Source: Isoetes taiwanensis (Eukaryota > Streptophyta > Lycopodiopsida > Isoetales > Isoetaceae). From it: DNA of 64,000 nucleotides. A model generated the notes under the pieces. The model saw only the letters and a program-made list of their open reading frames with translations. It was not told where the DNA came from and did not search any database. Below, piece after piece: positions 1-10,650 of the stretch. The first letter of the stretch is position 1; each line of letters begins with the position of its first letter. Both the position numbers and the translations under genes were made by a program. The DNA lies in assembly GCA_021234155.1 (NCBI GenBank), contig JAJEKV010000103.1, positions 1,984,001 to 2,048,000 on the forward strand, given 5' to 3'.

Positions 1-150
1 TTTTTGCAAGAAAACAACACTCAAAGACCACCCATATAAATGTTCCGAAAATGCTAGAAACAACAGTAGTTTTTTAATGTAGTTTTTCACACGAAAAGAA
101 CGCGTAGTTTTCATGCGTGGTTTTTAGACAAAAACAACTCGTAATTTTTA

Positions 151-286
151 TGTGTGGTTTTCACCATTGTTTATAGAGAAAAACAATGCCAAATTCTATG
201 TGTAGTTTCGCATTTTTATGTGTGGTTTTCACCGTTGTTTATAGAGAAAAACAATGCCGGATTCTATGCGTGGCTTCGCTAAAAAA
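151..286. repeat. 68-bp tandem repeat, two copies plus degenerate flanks
   Basis: Two adjacent copies of a 68-bp unit begin at 151 and 219, both starting TGTGTGGTTTTCACC and containing TTTATAGAGAAAAACAATGCC. Shorter relics (TGTGTAGTTT, GCGTGGTTTTT, AAAAACAA) extend the pattern from about 60 to 330, so this is the edge of a longer decayed satellite-like array. No coding potential. Confidence 0.75.
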
Positions 287-330
287 AAGAAACAATGCAT
301 GGTTCTTAGATGTGGCCTTTAGCTAAAAAC

Positions 331-1265
331 AATGCATAGTCCTATATATAAGTTTTTTTAGCACAGTTTTTCTCATGTTATTTTTAGTATTTGTATTATG
401 TTTTTCATTAATAACACGTTTTTTCTTGTGTTGTTTTTGGTACAATAACATATATATTTTTTTTGTAGTGTAGAAACAATGTGTTCAAATTAAACAAAAA
501 TAACAAAGATATGAAACTTAGGATTAGCGATTGTTTTCCATTGTCAAGAGATAATACAGTTAGATGATTGTAATAGTAAACAAGGAATTTTTGCATTATT
601 CAAAATATATAGACTTTGAATACATATTCAACATTTCTTGTAGACAGTTTACATCATGTTCTAAAATCAGTTTATTCACATATTTTGTTACAACAGCTCA
701 TGTTTTAAAACATGAGTTCATAAAACTAGTTCATGAACACATATTTTATTAAAATAAATTCAACTGCATGTTACCTATTCCTTTCTAGTTCTGTAGCAGC
801 ATCTTTTGATGCCTTTCATAGGTTTTTCTTGAAGTAGCCATACTTGAAAGCCCCGATTTTGCCTCAAACCTATCTCATTGCATTGTCATTGTCGCAGAAA
901 TATTCCCGATCGTAAAGGACTTTTATAGAAGAAAGAAGTTTGAATGTTTTACGGATATCGCCTGTTTTGATTGCCATTTGGCGCCAAGGCGTACCGCATG
1001 TAATTATTGTAATCCGTCATGAGTCGGCCCCTCGTTGTGGTAATGGTTTACGATAAGGTTCGGAGGAATAGACCATTGATTGTCGTTATGGTAGCACCGG
1101 TTATGTTCGCATGGAAACAATAGATGAGAAATTATTTAAAGAAAACAAACATCTACAAACATCTTTTGAATTTTCAGATTCCTTGAAGGACAAGCAAAGC
1201 CCAACTCCTTGGGAATCAAATCCCGGGCCGGGCCAAATTTGCTTTTAGGGTAAAAATAGAATGAA
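331..1265. other. Intergenic, no gene recognised
   Basis: AT-rich, many stops in all frames; no splice-consistent coding pattern and no mobile-element ends were seen. Confidence 0.5.
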
Positions 1266-1269
1266 AAAA

Positions 1270-1500
1270 ACCATTTGCCATCGCCAAAGACGCCATAGCC
1301 CATTTGTCGGATCGCCATCGCCATAGCCATCCGGATTCGCCGGATCTGCCATCGCCATAGCCATCCGGATCTGCCGGGATCCGCCATCGCCATAGCCTCC
1401 GCCATAGCGCCATAGCCTGTAGCTGGAGAAAGAATACGAGAGCCAGGGCCAGCCGAAACGCCATCGCCATAGCCTGCTCTGCCATAGCGCCATAGCCTAC
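1270..1500. repeat. GC-rich minisatellite (CGCCATCGCCATAGCC family)
   Basis: Repeated units of CGCCATCGCCATAGCC with variants CGCCATAGCC, GGATCTGC and CATCCGGAT fill about 230 bp. A larger duplication is visible: CATAGCGCCATAGCC followed by TGTAGCTGGAGAAAGA at about 1400-1436, and nearly the same at about 1480-1516. Open frames across this block are by-products of a repeat unit with few stops. Confidence 0.8.
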
Positions 1501-2001
1501 AGCTGGAGAAAGACTACGAGAGGGAAAGAAACACAGTGGCATAATGGCTGGATAATCTCGGATTTCAATCTCAAACCCTTCATTTTGGTAGCCGAATATC
1601 ATAGGACTAGGATCAACATCTATACCATTCATCTTTGAGTCAATCTGAACCGCTAAATAAAGACCAATAAGATCAAAGGACTCGGATCAAGATCTGTGCC
1701 GTTTATCTCGGCCTTTGACAAAAAATCACGCGTATATAAAATATTATTTTATTTTCCACACCTAACAAATTCATTATTTTATAGGAAAATTATAAAAATT
1801 CATTATTTTATGGGAAAATTATAAAAATACCCATGTATTTTCACAAATTGTTAAAATGCCCCTGTTTGTTAATAATACCCATGTTTGCCCCTGAGACGAA
1901 TTATTAAAATGCCCCTAAGCGCAACCTTATCGTCTAAGTACCTTCTGTATTTTTTTTAAGTTTTAACCATTGTTAAGCCATTGAGTTATCACTTATAAAC
2001 A

Positions 2002-4114
2002 ATGGATACACCAAAATGTGCAAAGGAATCACAGCTTCAAGGCAAGGAGGCAGCTATACAAGTAAAAGAATAACTCAAAATACCTCTTGGTCCTTTGTGC
2101 TGTTTACTGTGGCTTGAAAGACGAAGAAGCAACGACGAGTACAAACTTAAAATGAACTTCATCGATAAGATAAGAGTTATGCACAGAGAATATGTAATCT
2201 TCAAAGAAAAATATGGCCACGGCCTCAAGAAATCGGCCAACAGTTTGGAGCTGAAGGAGGCATGTGCTATTGAATGCTGCCTTAAGTATGACGATGCTAA
2301 GAAGAGGCAGTCACTGATAAGCCACGACAACTGGTTCCAACTTGCTTTTAGAGACGGCAGAGTAAGGATATCCTGTATTCCGGAATAAGTTTTATTGTTT
2401 AATTGCCCTTGTCTCACACTAACAAACTTCTGTTTGCGAGTGTAGATCTTAAAACTACAGAACGAAATTTTCAATATGTTTGGGCAGGGGAGTTGAAAAG
2501 CAAAGGGAAGGTTTCAGACAAGAAGAAGGGCTCGGACGTACTAAAAAAGGAGATGATCATGACCCTCTAGAGAAAAATGTAGGGCTTTACAGAAATGGAG
2601 TTGCTAAAAGGCTGCTGCAAAAAGTTGTAAGGTCTTTACGTTGGAAGAAACATCCAAGGAGTTGCACAAGTAAGATTGATCTTAACTTCAATATGTAGGC
2701 AACTTATTATTCCGGAATACATATTAGTTTTTTCGAAAAGCAAAAGTGTATTCTGGAATACACTTTCACTTTAGAGAAAAGCAATTGTGTATTTCGGAAT
2801 ACACTTTTGCTTTAAAATAAAGCAAATGTTACCCCATGTAGCGAATGTGTATTCTAGAATACAAAACTAGTTTTGCATTTTTTGTCTTGCTTTTTCAGGA
2901 TTTTTGTAGTTCTCTTATTGTTGTCTTGATTGTATTTCAGCCAAAAGAATGTCATAACATGTCAAACATATTTGATGGAACAACTTAAAATGGACACATG
3001 GGACAGATGTAAGGAACTTTACCCTGTTGCAACTTCGGACGAACGTATAATTCAATATGCTCCAAATTTTGAGGGCTGGGTATGCCTGTATTTCTTCTTT
3101 AGCTTCTATGTTTTACACTATTCTAGTAATATTTTCTTGTTAAAGAGTAAAATGAAGAACAAAGACCTACCAGAAGCCTTCATGCACTTGGTAAGAACAA
3201 CTGGGGAGGAGAGGTCGTTAGCGGACAGGCAGATTGTAGATGTTGAGCCATCCGACTACGAGAGATTTAGCATATTTACCTATTTTCGATCATTCATGGG
3301 GACTGCATGAAATTAGTTGGAACGGTAAAACCACAGGATTTCACTTTGATCATAACAGACCTTCCATATGGCTTTAAATTGAAGGACAGCCATTACGACG
3401 ACCAACCCTTCAAAAACTCTGACTTTTAATGTGTTCGTCGCGGGCAACAAATCACAATAGCTAAACATTGGCGTCTTGTTGTGTTTCATTTGAGCATGCA
3501 AGCAGAACTCATGGAATCCACCTTCAAGAATCACTTCGGATCCCCTGTACAAGCAGGTTACGAAAACATGGTCTAGTAAGGTTCTTATTCTGGAATACAG
3601 TTGTTTCATACTTTCGTTCATGTTTTGATCCTGTTGTTGAAGTTCCTTGCATGTTGATCTTCTTGTTTTTATTTTATATTCTGGAATACGATTCATTTAG
3701 TCCTAGTTACTTCATTGGTTCCGTGTTTAGTTTTTGTTGCTTACTGTATTTCTTTTATTTCTGTAGGTACAAAACAAATATTAATTACTATGGTGGAGGA
3801 TCCAGGTTGCTGAGCAAGGTAGAATATCTCCATGTTGCTTATTGGACTTCCGATGGGAAGTGGACCATAGAACATTTTAACACAGCAAGCAGCCTGCCAA
3901 AATTTATCCAATGTCTTATAGTTTCCAGCAGTGTTGCAAAAGTTGCAGGACCCTAGTGCACAAGACAAGATAATTAATCACTATCATAAACCACAAAAGC
4001 TGATCAATCATCTCCTTGACATGTTCTCACGTCCAGGAGATTGAGTGTGATGCTTTTTCTGGCTCTGGTACAACAATCGCTTGTGCACTTAAGAAGGGCC
4101 GCAACGTAGTATAA
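2002..4114 (+). pseudogene. Relic of a beta-class DNA amino-methyltransferase (N4/N6) gene
   Basis: Decayed, apparently intron-containing gene. At 3315-3420 the frame reads IIHGDCMKLVGTVKP, then LIITDLPYGF (3346-3375), the catalytic motif IV (DPPY type, here DLPY) of N4/N6 DNA methyltransferases, preceded by the usual HGDC. After decayed sequence, 3782-3955 reads through VEYLHVAYW; 3975-4040 gives a helix like NHYHKPQKLINHLLDMF and RPGD; then, after a 1-nt frame change, CDAFSGSGTTIACALKKGR (4046-4102), the SAM-binding motif I. Order IV then I is the beta-class order (Pfam N6_N4_Mtase). Upstream frames 2002-2388 (one TAA at 2071) and 2930-3270 look like exons of the same gene, with intron-like gaps ending in TTTCAG or TTAAAG. 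Several stops and frameshifts make it non-functional. Origin (mobile element, viral or bacterial transfer) cannot be decided here. Confidence 0.72.
2375..3695. repeat. Dispersed palindrome GTATTCYGGAATAC, seven copies
   Basis: Near-identical copies of TATTCnGGAATA occur at about 2379, 2709, 2750, 2790, 2850, 3590 and 3680, all in the intron-like parts of the methyltransferase relic. The copy at about 2745-2768 is a perfect inverted repeat with 11-bp arms (AAAGTGTATTC / GAATACACTTT) around TG. The core TTCnnGAA also matches the heat-shock element half-sites, but the copies are not arranged as contiguous alternating pentamers. Confidence 0.65.
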
Positions 4115-4849
4115 CACCATTTATAACGTGTTCCATAACTACCCGTCCACATCTAGTCAACATAGATCTAATATCAGAAAATAGTAGAAGCATCTTGCTA
4201 CCTTGTCTTGTTCAATTGAATTGATTGCAATAGGATGCTTCACCATTGCAACAATGACTTTTGGATAGATCCAGCTCTTCTTAATATCTCCCCATTGCTC
4301 GTATAAGAGCCCTAAAATGTGAAGTCAGCCATGTGGAAAAATTTATAGTCAATGGTCATAGTGGGCTAATTACCATGTTCTCAAATCATCTGAAAAAATG
4401 AGAAAATTTTCATTCTTGCCATTGGATTGTTGATCATGTTTATGCTCTTCAAGTTCTTCAGTCTAAATAAAAGATATTTTGACAGAGTTGCTTGCAAAAT
4501 CAGGCCCGAAATAAGTACTGGAATGGCGCAATCGTGTATGAAAAAGAAGTATTGGAACAATCGCATAAACATCTACCATGAACATCTGCAACAAAGCACA
4601 ACAAGACCTCAAGGAAAAATAACTAGCTTTGCAGATTTTCAGATGTCCATCTAAATGAATCTAGATATTTCTAATCATATTGAATTCTTCGACACTCTTG
4701 GTACAAATGGACTGCTGCAAAATTTGGCATCCCATCCCCTTCCATTGCATGCCACCATAATCTATGGGTTGTGAAAAACAAGATAATTCCCTTCCATGTT
4801 ATTCACATTAATACTCATGTTGTGTTATAATAAAAACAAGACAAACATC
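4115..4849. other. Intergenic, no gene recognised
   Basis: A plus-strand open stretch at 4427-4654 has no recognisable motif; it may be further decayed sequence of the element that carried the methyltransferase frames, but nothing in it shows this. Confidence 0.4.
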
Positions 4850-4854
4850 TTATT

Positions 4855-6403
4855 TGTGACTCTCTCAGAATCTATATGATGCTCCTATCGTACAAATACA
4901 GGGAATTCCCCCCCGTGGCGACTACATCACCATGGAAAGACCCTCCTTCTAACTTGGACCACATGGGATGGCCAAGTGTCCGTGTGAGGAACACGGAGGT
5001 GTCATTCGCCTCATGTCCTCTATGGGAATCCTATACAGTGGAAGCGTACATACATATTAGCACCTAGCAATCATACACAGAATAATATACCACCATGAAG
5101 GCTGGTCCATCCATCATCGTAGTCATCTACACGGTAATACAAGTACAAGATAACATAAGCAATGTGCCATAAATAAGGACTCTATCCTAGGCTCAAACTC
5201 CATGGGATTGACTGACGGTTAGGGCCTCAAGATAACAGTAGACAGAGGTAAAATATGGCGTTGGCTGGCATAGAATAATGGCTAGGGTAGTCCACTCCAT
5301 CCGCCCCTCCTGCACACTTTGCAGATAGGCTGAAACATGCTATGGTGTGATTGTAGCCTTCCAGAGACGCAATCTCATGGAGTCACCCTATGAGACTACT
5401 CTAGGTTACATCTTCTCGATTACAATGATGAGACAGTCAGGGGATCGCCTTCCCACCCACGATGGATCCCTGGGTGTACTAGAAATCGTGCCTCCTTAAT
5501 CCACCCCCACATCCCGTACCAATTTGATCTCCTCCCCAAAAAAAAAAAATCATGGACCACCTGCTCGCCCGCCATCGAGCCGGGACGTCCATATAGGTAC
5601 ATTTCATGCGACCCAGGAGGTGTTGGACCCATATCCGGCCCCAAAGCGAGGACCAACTATAAGCCTAGCACACTGTAGGAGTCCTTTAGCCACGCTAGGC
5701 AAGACCACACCCCAGTTTCACCATCATATAGCCATTATTCCGGGTCAATCCTCGATAGAGCATCCACAAATGAGGGGTCCCAGGCAATGTGTCGCATTTA
5801 CTAGGTCTTAAGGGTTCTAGCTAGAGGCATCTCTACTTCTAGGAAGCTTTTAGGTCTCTACACTCCCTTAACCCCAGATACACAGGAGAAACAGAAAGAG
5901 AGAACACAATCATAATCAAAGTATCCATCGTCATCTTAATAACACATAAAAGAGAAATTAACCATTCCATCTAATCTGAGAAGGGTTAACTGAAGCACAA
6001 ACTATCTAGGGACTAGCCGGTTTCTTGACTAGAGCCATTGTCACGAAAGGCTTCCATTCTTCAAGTCTGGTTATGGCAGCTGGTAGCTCCTCCTTCCTCC
6101 ACTCTCCCCAAATCAATTTGGGGAAGAATTGGGGGTAGGGCCCCAATTTGCCCTCCAAACTTAGCAAGTTCTCCCTGGCCAGTCGATTTGGGCCAAGTGG
6201 CACTGCTTGGTTGGCTGACTTTACTAATTAATAACCTAATTAGCCTAATTCGGTTATTTACTCACTAATATTTTAGCATAGCTAATAAAAACCCTTTTAG
6301 GTTAGCCCAAGTTATCCCCTATAGACCCCTAAGTGTCCAATTGTAACCTGGTGACGTGTCATAGTATGTATACATATACCGTATAAATATATGGAACGTC
6401 ACA
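4855..6403. mobile_element. Solo LTR of a Ty3/gypsy-type retrotransposon
   Basis: A 1549-bp block starts TGTGAC (4855-4860) and ends GTCACA (6398-6403), a perfect 6-bp terminal inverted repeat, and is flanked by the 5-bp direct repeat TTATT at 4850-4854 and 6404-6408. Its interior aligns by eye along most of its length with the LTR at 28732-30355, for instance the shared stretches around ACCAACTATAAGCCTAGC (5652) and CGACTATAAGCCTAGCCC (29457). No primer-binding site or polypurine tract adjoins it, so the internal region was probably lost by LTR-LTR recombination. Orientation relative to the other copy is the same, so the element would read on the minus strand. Confidence 0.85.
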
Positions 6404-6499
6404 TTATTTGACTACGAATCCAAGTGTACTCTGAGATGATGTTGCTCTTATGCTGTCAGAAAACAAAAATATATACTTTCATGCAATGGCGCTTACAGA

Positions 6500-7470
6500 C
6501 AGTCTCATATATGGTGTCCCTTCAGATGGAACTAGACGAGAAAGATGCATATTATATTGTGCTAGAAGATGCTGACTTAGATCTTGCTGCTGCAAATATT
6601 GTGAAGGATGGATATTCATAGAGACTTGTTACATGTAACTTTTCATTCATTAGTGATGTGTTAAGCTCAACCATGGAATAGATTGCAGTATGATCATAGA
6701 AAAAAATACCTGAGTAAATTTAGACTCCTTTGAGTGTCCAGAGATTAGTGCTAGTAATGGAAATTGTAGCTGATAAACTAGTTGAAAAAGTGAATGCCAA
6801 GATTTTCAAGCTGGAGATTAGGGCACCTGAAGACGGCTGCATATCACAGCCATTGTAAGTGAGTCCTCTACGAATGTTTGAGGTACTTGTTAAGGATGCT
6901 AAAGAAAATGGTGCTGCATTTTGCTAGGTAATATGTTTTTCTTGCAATTAAGTAGAGTTGCATGTTTTCCTCTTTGATTTGAGTTTCTGTGGTATCATGG
7001 TCTTTCCTTACAAGAGTACAAGAGAGAAGGAAACTTAATCTGGCCATTACTCATAGATCATGTAAGGCTTGACATGCGCTTGGCTTTGGAAGAGCCTTTT
7101 GGCCCTGTTTTGCCTATTATTCATATTACTAGTAGAGGAGAGCATTTATCATTGAAATTTAAACAAATTTGCATTGCAGATACATTCATCCTAACACATT
7201 AAGATGACCAAAAAGTGTCTTGCAGTTTACAAAAGGTTACATTGTGTTTTTACAAGAGGTATCAATAAGGCTATGCTGATAAGTGATGCTATGAATAGTA
7301 CAAATCAATTTTGCGCCTGCTCCAGGGCCGGATCATTTTCCATTTTAGGTGCGTAGCTAATCATGCTGGTTTAATGCTCACATCAACTGACACTAATGCA
7401 ACTTTGATTGTAGGGTTTAAGAGACAATGGTATTAGCAATACCATTAACATGATGATGAGTAAAAAGCAC
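6500..7470 (+). pseudogene. GAPN: Pseudogene of non-phosphorylating NADP-GAPDH (ALDH11 family)
   Basis: Conserved pieces of the aldehyde-dehydrogenase GAPN appear in the right order on the plus strand: MELDEKDAYYIVLEDADLD and LAAANIVKDG (6530-6615), RLVLVMEIVADKLVEKV (6744-6800), APEDGCISQPL, VKDAKENGAAFC (6890-6925), EYKREGNLIWPLLIDHV (7014-7065), LALEEPFGPVLP (7081-7115), then FTRGINKAMLISDAM (7240-7285) and NTINMM-like sequence (7436-7455). GT...AG-like gaps between pieces suggest a duplicated, intron-bearing gene rather than a processed copy. Stops, frameshifts and the lost catalytic GQRCTA segment after VKDGYS make it inactive. The functional enzyme oxidises glyceraldehyde-3-phosphate to 3-phosphoglycerate in the cytosol. 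Confidence 0.85.
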
Positions 7471-8865
7471 ATTAATCAATTTACCCACATCTTCTTATAC
7501 AAGGGAATGAGACCTCCTTTTAGAAGCAACCATTTTTTTGAGTTCTTGACAAATGTAACATGGCTAACTGGCATCAGATTCTATAATATCTCAAATGCCT
7601 AGAAGCAAATAAAATAATACATAGAGAGAAATGTTCTTCGTAATGTGTAAATGTCTCAACATTTATTGCAAACTTTCAAAATGCAAGTTTGGTCTCTTTT
7701 CTCGTTAGCCTAGGCTATCTAATTACGTTGCTGCCATAGCCGGTTCTCAGCTTAATTTTCGTGTTGAATGAAATGGACCCATATTTTGGAAATAGGGTTG
7801 TGGAAGAAATGGAAAAGTGCCTGTAATTTCAATCTGAAAAGGAGTCAGAATCACGGCAAATATGAGCTTGGCCTTCATCGCTACCCCTCACAAACCCCTT
7901 GGTAGAAAGCACCATGTATCCAAGAAGCTTTGTTGTTTAACAAATGCCTAATTTCAGCCGAAAATTCTAGAGCATTTTGGTGTTGCATATTTGCCCTCGA
8001 AAGCTTCACTTTGTGCTTAGGGTGTGGCTGGAGTTCCTAAGATCCCGATCCGCTTTGGAGCATTGCCTATCAAGCCCATTTTTTTTTCTTACTTTCACCA
8101 AAGTTCTTTAGGCTCGTTTAAGTGGATTTTTTGGGTGCCGAGCAAAGACCTTCGCCTCTCCTCGGTCTCTCTACAGCCAACAAGCCAAGCTCCTGTATTG
8201 ATGGTATTATTTTGTGAATAGTTTGTAGCCCCGTGATTTTGGTTTTACCATCATCTTTGTTGTAGGGGATATGACCGCTGAGGTGGATGCTACTTCTTGA
8301 ATTGTTGTGAAAGAGATACTATTTTAGTGACCATATACTCTGCCCAAAAACAGGAAAATAGCTTAGCAAGGCTAAATTACATTGCTATTTATTTGAGAAA
8401 GGCAAGTGAGTGTTGAGATCTCAACATGTTGTTCTCTCAAGAAAGAACATCTTCACAAGGTGTGCTTTGTCCATTGGCATAATGCATATAATGAACCCAC
8501 GCAGCAAGGAAGGCGATGAAGCAACTATGATTTTAAAAGGAGAAAGACCGTTTTGGATGACATACCATAGTAATCTTGAACCCGCCCATTTTGTGAATTG
8601 AACTCGAGCCCAAGAATAACATGAAATATGGCAAAAAGAGAGGAGGAGGGCTGCTCAATGCAAGAGAGATCATGTTGGTGAATGCTTTCTTTGTTCTCAA
8701 AGAAATATTGCAAACCTTTAAAGTAAGGTTTTTGATCAGTCCCATTGAGAAAAGCTTAAATACGTAATCAACTGCGACCTTTAAATTATGCCATTATTCT
8801 TCCAAAATTATAATGCGTAATGGGACTTCCTATTTTCGTGATGTGCCACGACTTTCTTCTTCCGT
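7471..8865. other. Intergenic, no gene recognised
   Basis: Short open frames at 8024-8221 and 8410-8713 have no motifs and no coherent splice context. Confidence 0.45.
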
Positions 8866-9425
8866 AAACTCCCCTCGGTTATGGCCCGCGATCATTTCAA
8901 GGTAGGGATTTCAAGGAGCGATTTCAAGGAGCATTTCTTTCAGCGTTCTTCTTCGAATCCTCGGTTATGGCCCGCTTTTTCTAGGAGCGTTCAAGCTTTG
9001 TGCAAAAGCCGAGCGATTTCAAGCTTTTCAAGGAGCTTTTGCCGATTTCAAGGAGCTTTCAAGGAGCGATTCGAAGCCAAGGTGTGCAAAGCCGTGAGGA
9101 GCCAGAAATTTTCCTCTTCTTCCCGCCTTTGCATCTCCGCCTTGGCCTTTCTCATATTCTCGACATGGTTTTGACACTAATTGCTTCCTCGCCGCTTTTA
9201 CTCCCAAGAAAGAAAGATGCACGCCTCCTTTGTTGCCGATTTCCTTTGAGGACATCCCACAAAAAATACTCAATCATTTCCCCGCTTCGATGCTAGGTTT
9301 GAATGGGGACCTTTCAAAGACCCGCTTTTCTGATCTTCTAAGCCAAACCGAACCGCTTCCTCGATTTCTGCTAAAACCAAACCCGCATGCATCATTTCCG
9401 ATAACATTTCCCCGCGAATAACCGC
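8866..9425 (+). other. Repeat-rich block with open frame, function unknown
   Basis: Between 8873 and 9080 the phrases CCTCGGTTATGGCCCGC (twice, 8871 and 8960) and TTTCAAGGAGC (at least four times) recur, so the block is internally duplicated. A plus-strand frame at about 9230-9421 is open and contains DIPQKILNHFPASMLGL, which faintly recalls an F-box-like helix, but this is not enough for a family call. It may be the decayed 5' part of an unrecognised gene or element. Confidence 0.3.
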
Positions 9426-10650
9426 TTTGAAGGTCGGCTATGGCGGGTTAGAACTTCTACAAAACTACGTGGGTATAATTAGATAGGTGGAAATTTAAAG
9501 GTGTTTGATTACGCCCTGTTCACAGTGCGCCGCCGAAGTTTTGGCGGCCACGGCCGTTCTTTTACCGAATGCCCGACTTCATAGCAATTACCTAGTACGT
9601 AGTTAGGTTCTTAGTGCTACCAGGTTCCTTCCCCAGAAACTCGTGGCCCCCAAAATTGACTTACGGTCCCTCTTCAATTACCCGCCGCCACGAACGAGCC
9701 ATAGCCCAATGATCCATGTGTTGTGCATCCGCAAGAAAGATCTTTTCCTACAAAGACGCACATCTCCTTTTGGGGATTTGCTAGGTCCAATGTTTCTTTG
9801 AAATCTTATGCATGTGGCCCTAAGATAAGTGAGTTCGCTAATTGCTTACCTAGAGGTACTCTATTGGACCTGTAAGAACTTGCAAACATTTTGGCCAGAG
9901 GAGTTGTTCTATCTCAAGGAACTCATGTTTTGCTTGGAGCTTCAGGGTGCATGACCTGGCTTTTAACCAAGAGGCAACTATTTACATGCTTTGTTTGGAA
10001 GTTGAATGTATATGTAGCATTATATCAGGGTTTTTTTTGTGTTTTTGTACCGCTTTTCTAAGGTTTTCATATGATTTGCGGGCCGATTCATCCAAGTGTA
10101 CTAAATAGTATTTCTAGAGTGCACCTTTTTGTAAGCCGCTGATTTTAGAGAAGGGGCAACTCGTGGTGAATATCCTCCATTAGTTTTAGGGTTTTTAGGT
10201 TGTGTGGATTAGGGCATGACCGAAGTTTTTAAATCCCCATGTGTTAACTCCATTTAACTATTTCAAACTAACTGTTTTATTTTATTTTCTTTTAAACCTA
10301 ACGTGCGTGTTAGAGAGGTCGTCTCGGCTCCACTCTAATCGGCCCCGGGCCATAGAATCCAAATTCAAATCATCAAGGCACATCCCGATTTTGCCTTCTT
10401 AGGGATTCTTACATCATTTCACTCCATTTAACTCCTGCGAATTTGAGTGTACAGGCCAATTCCTCTTGAGTTAGGGGGTTTCAAGTTATGTATGGTTGAA
10501 CGGATCCAAGCACCAACAAATTTGGTACAGATTTCTTTCATCGCCTATAGCAAGATTCCGTTTTGGCCATAGATCATTTCTACAGACCATTAAATCACAT
10601 AGATATAATGCTTCTCAAAATTTCTGAAGCTGCCCAGTTGTTTCGCTGAG
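9426..10650. other. Intergenic, no gene recognised
   Basis: Contains locally GC-rich sequence (GCCGCCGAAGTTTTGGCGGCC at 9530) but no coding pattern. Confidence 0.4.

Noticed and set aside
1216-1632. Minus-strand open frames of 82-138 codons
   Set aside because: They run through the CGCCATCGCCATAGCC minisatellite; length comes from the repeat unit and composition is repetitive (GDGxxGxW), not protein-like.
2740-2860. Heat-shock element cluster
   Set aside because: TTCnnGAA cores are present but spaced tens of bases apart, not as contiguous alternating nGAAn units, and they lie inside a dead gene.
9530-9720. rDNA fragment suggested by locally high GC
   Set aside because: No match to conserved rRNA segments that I could recognise.
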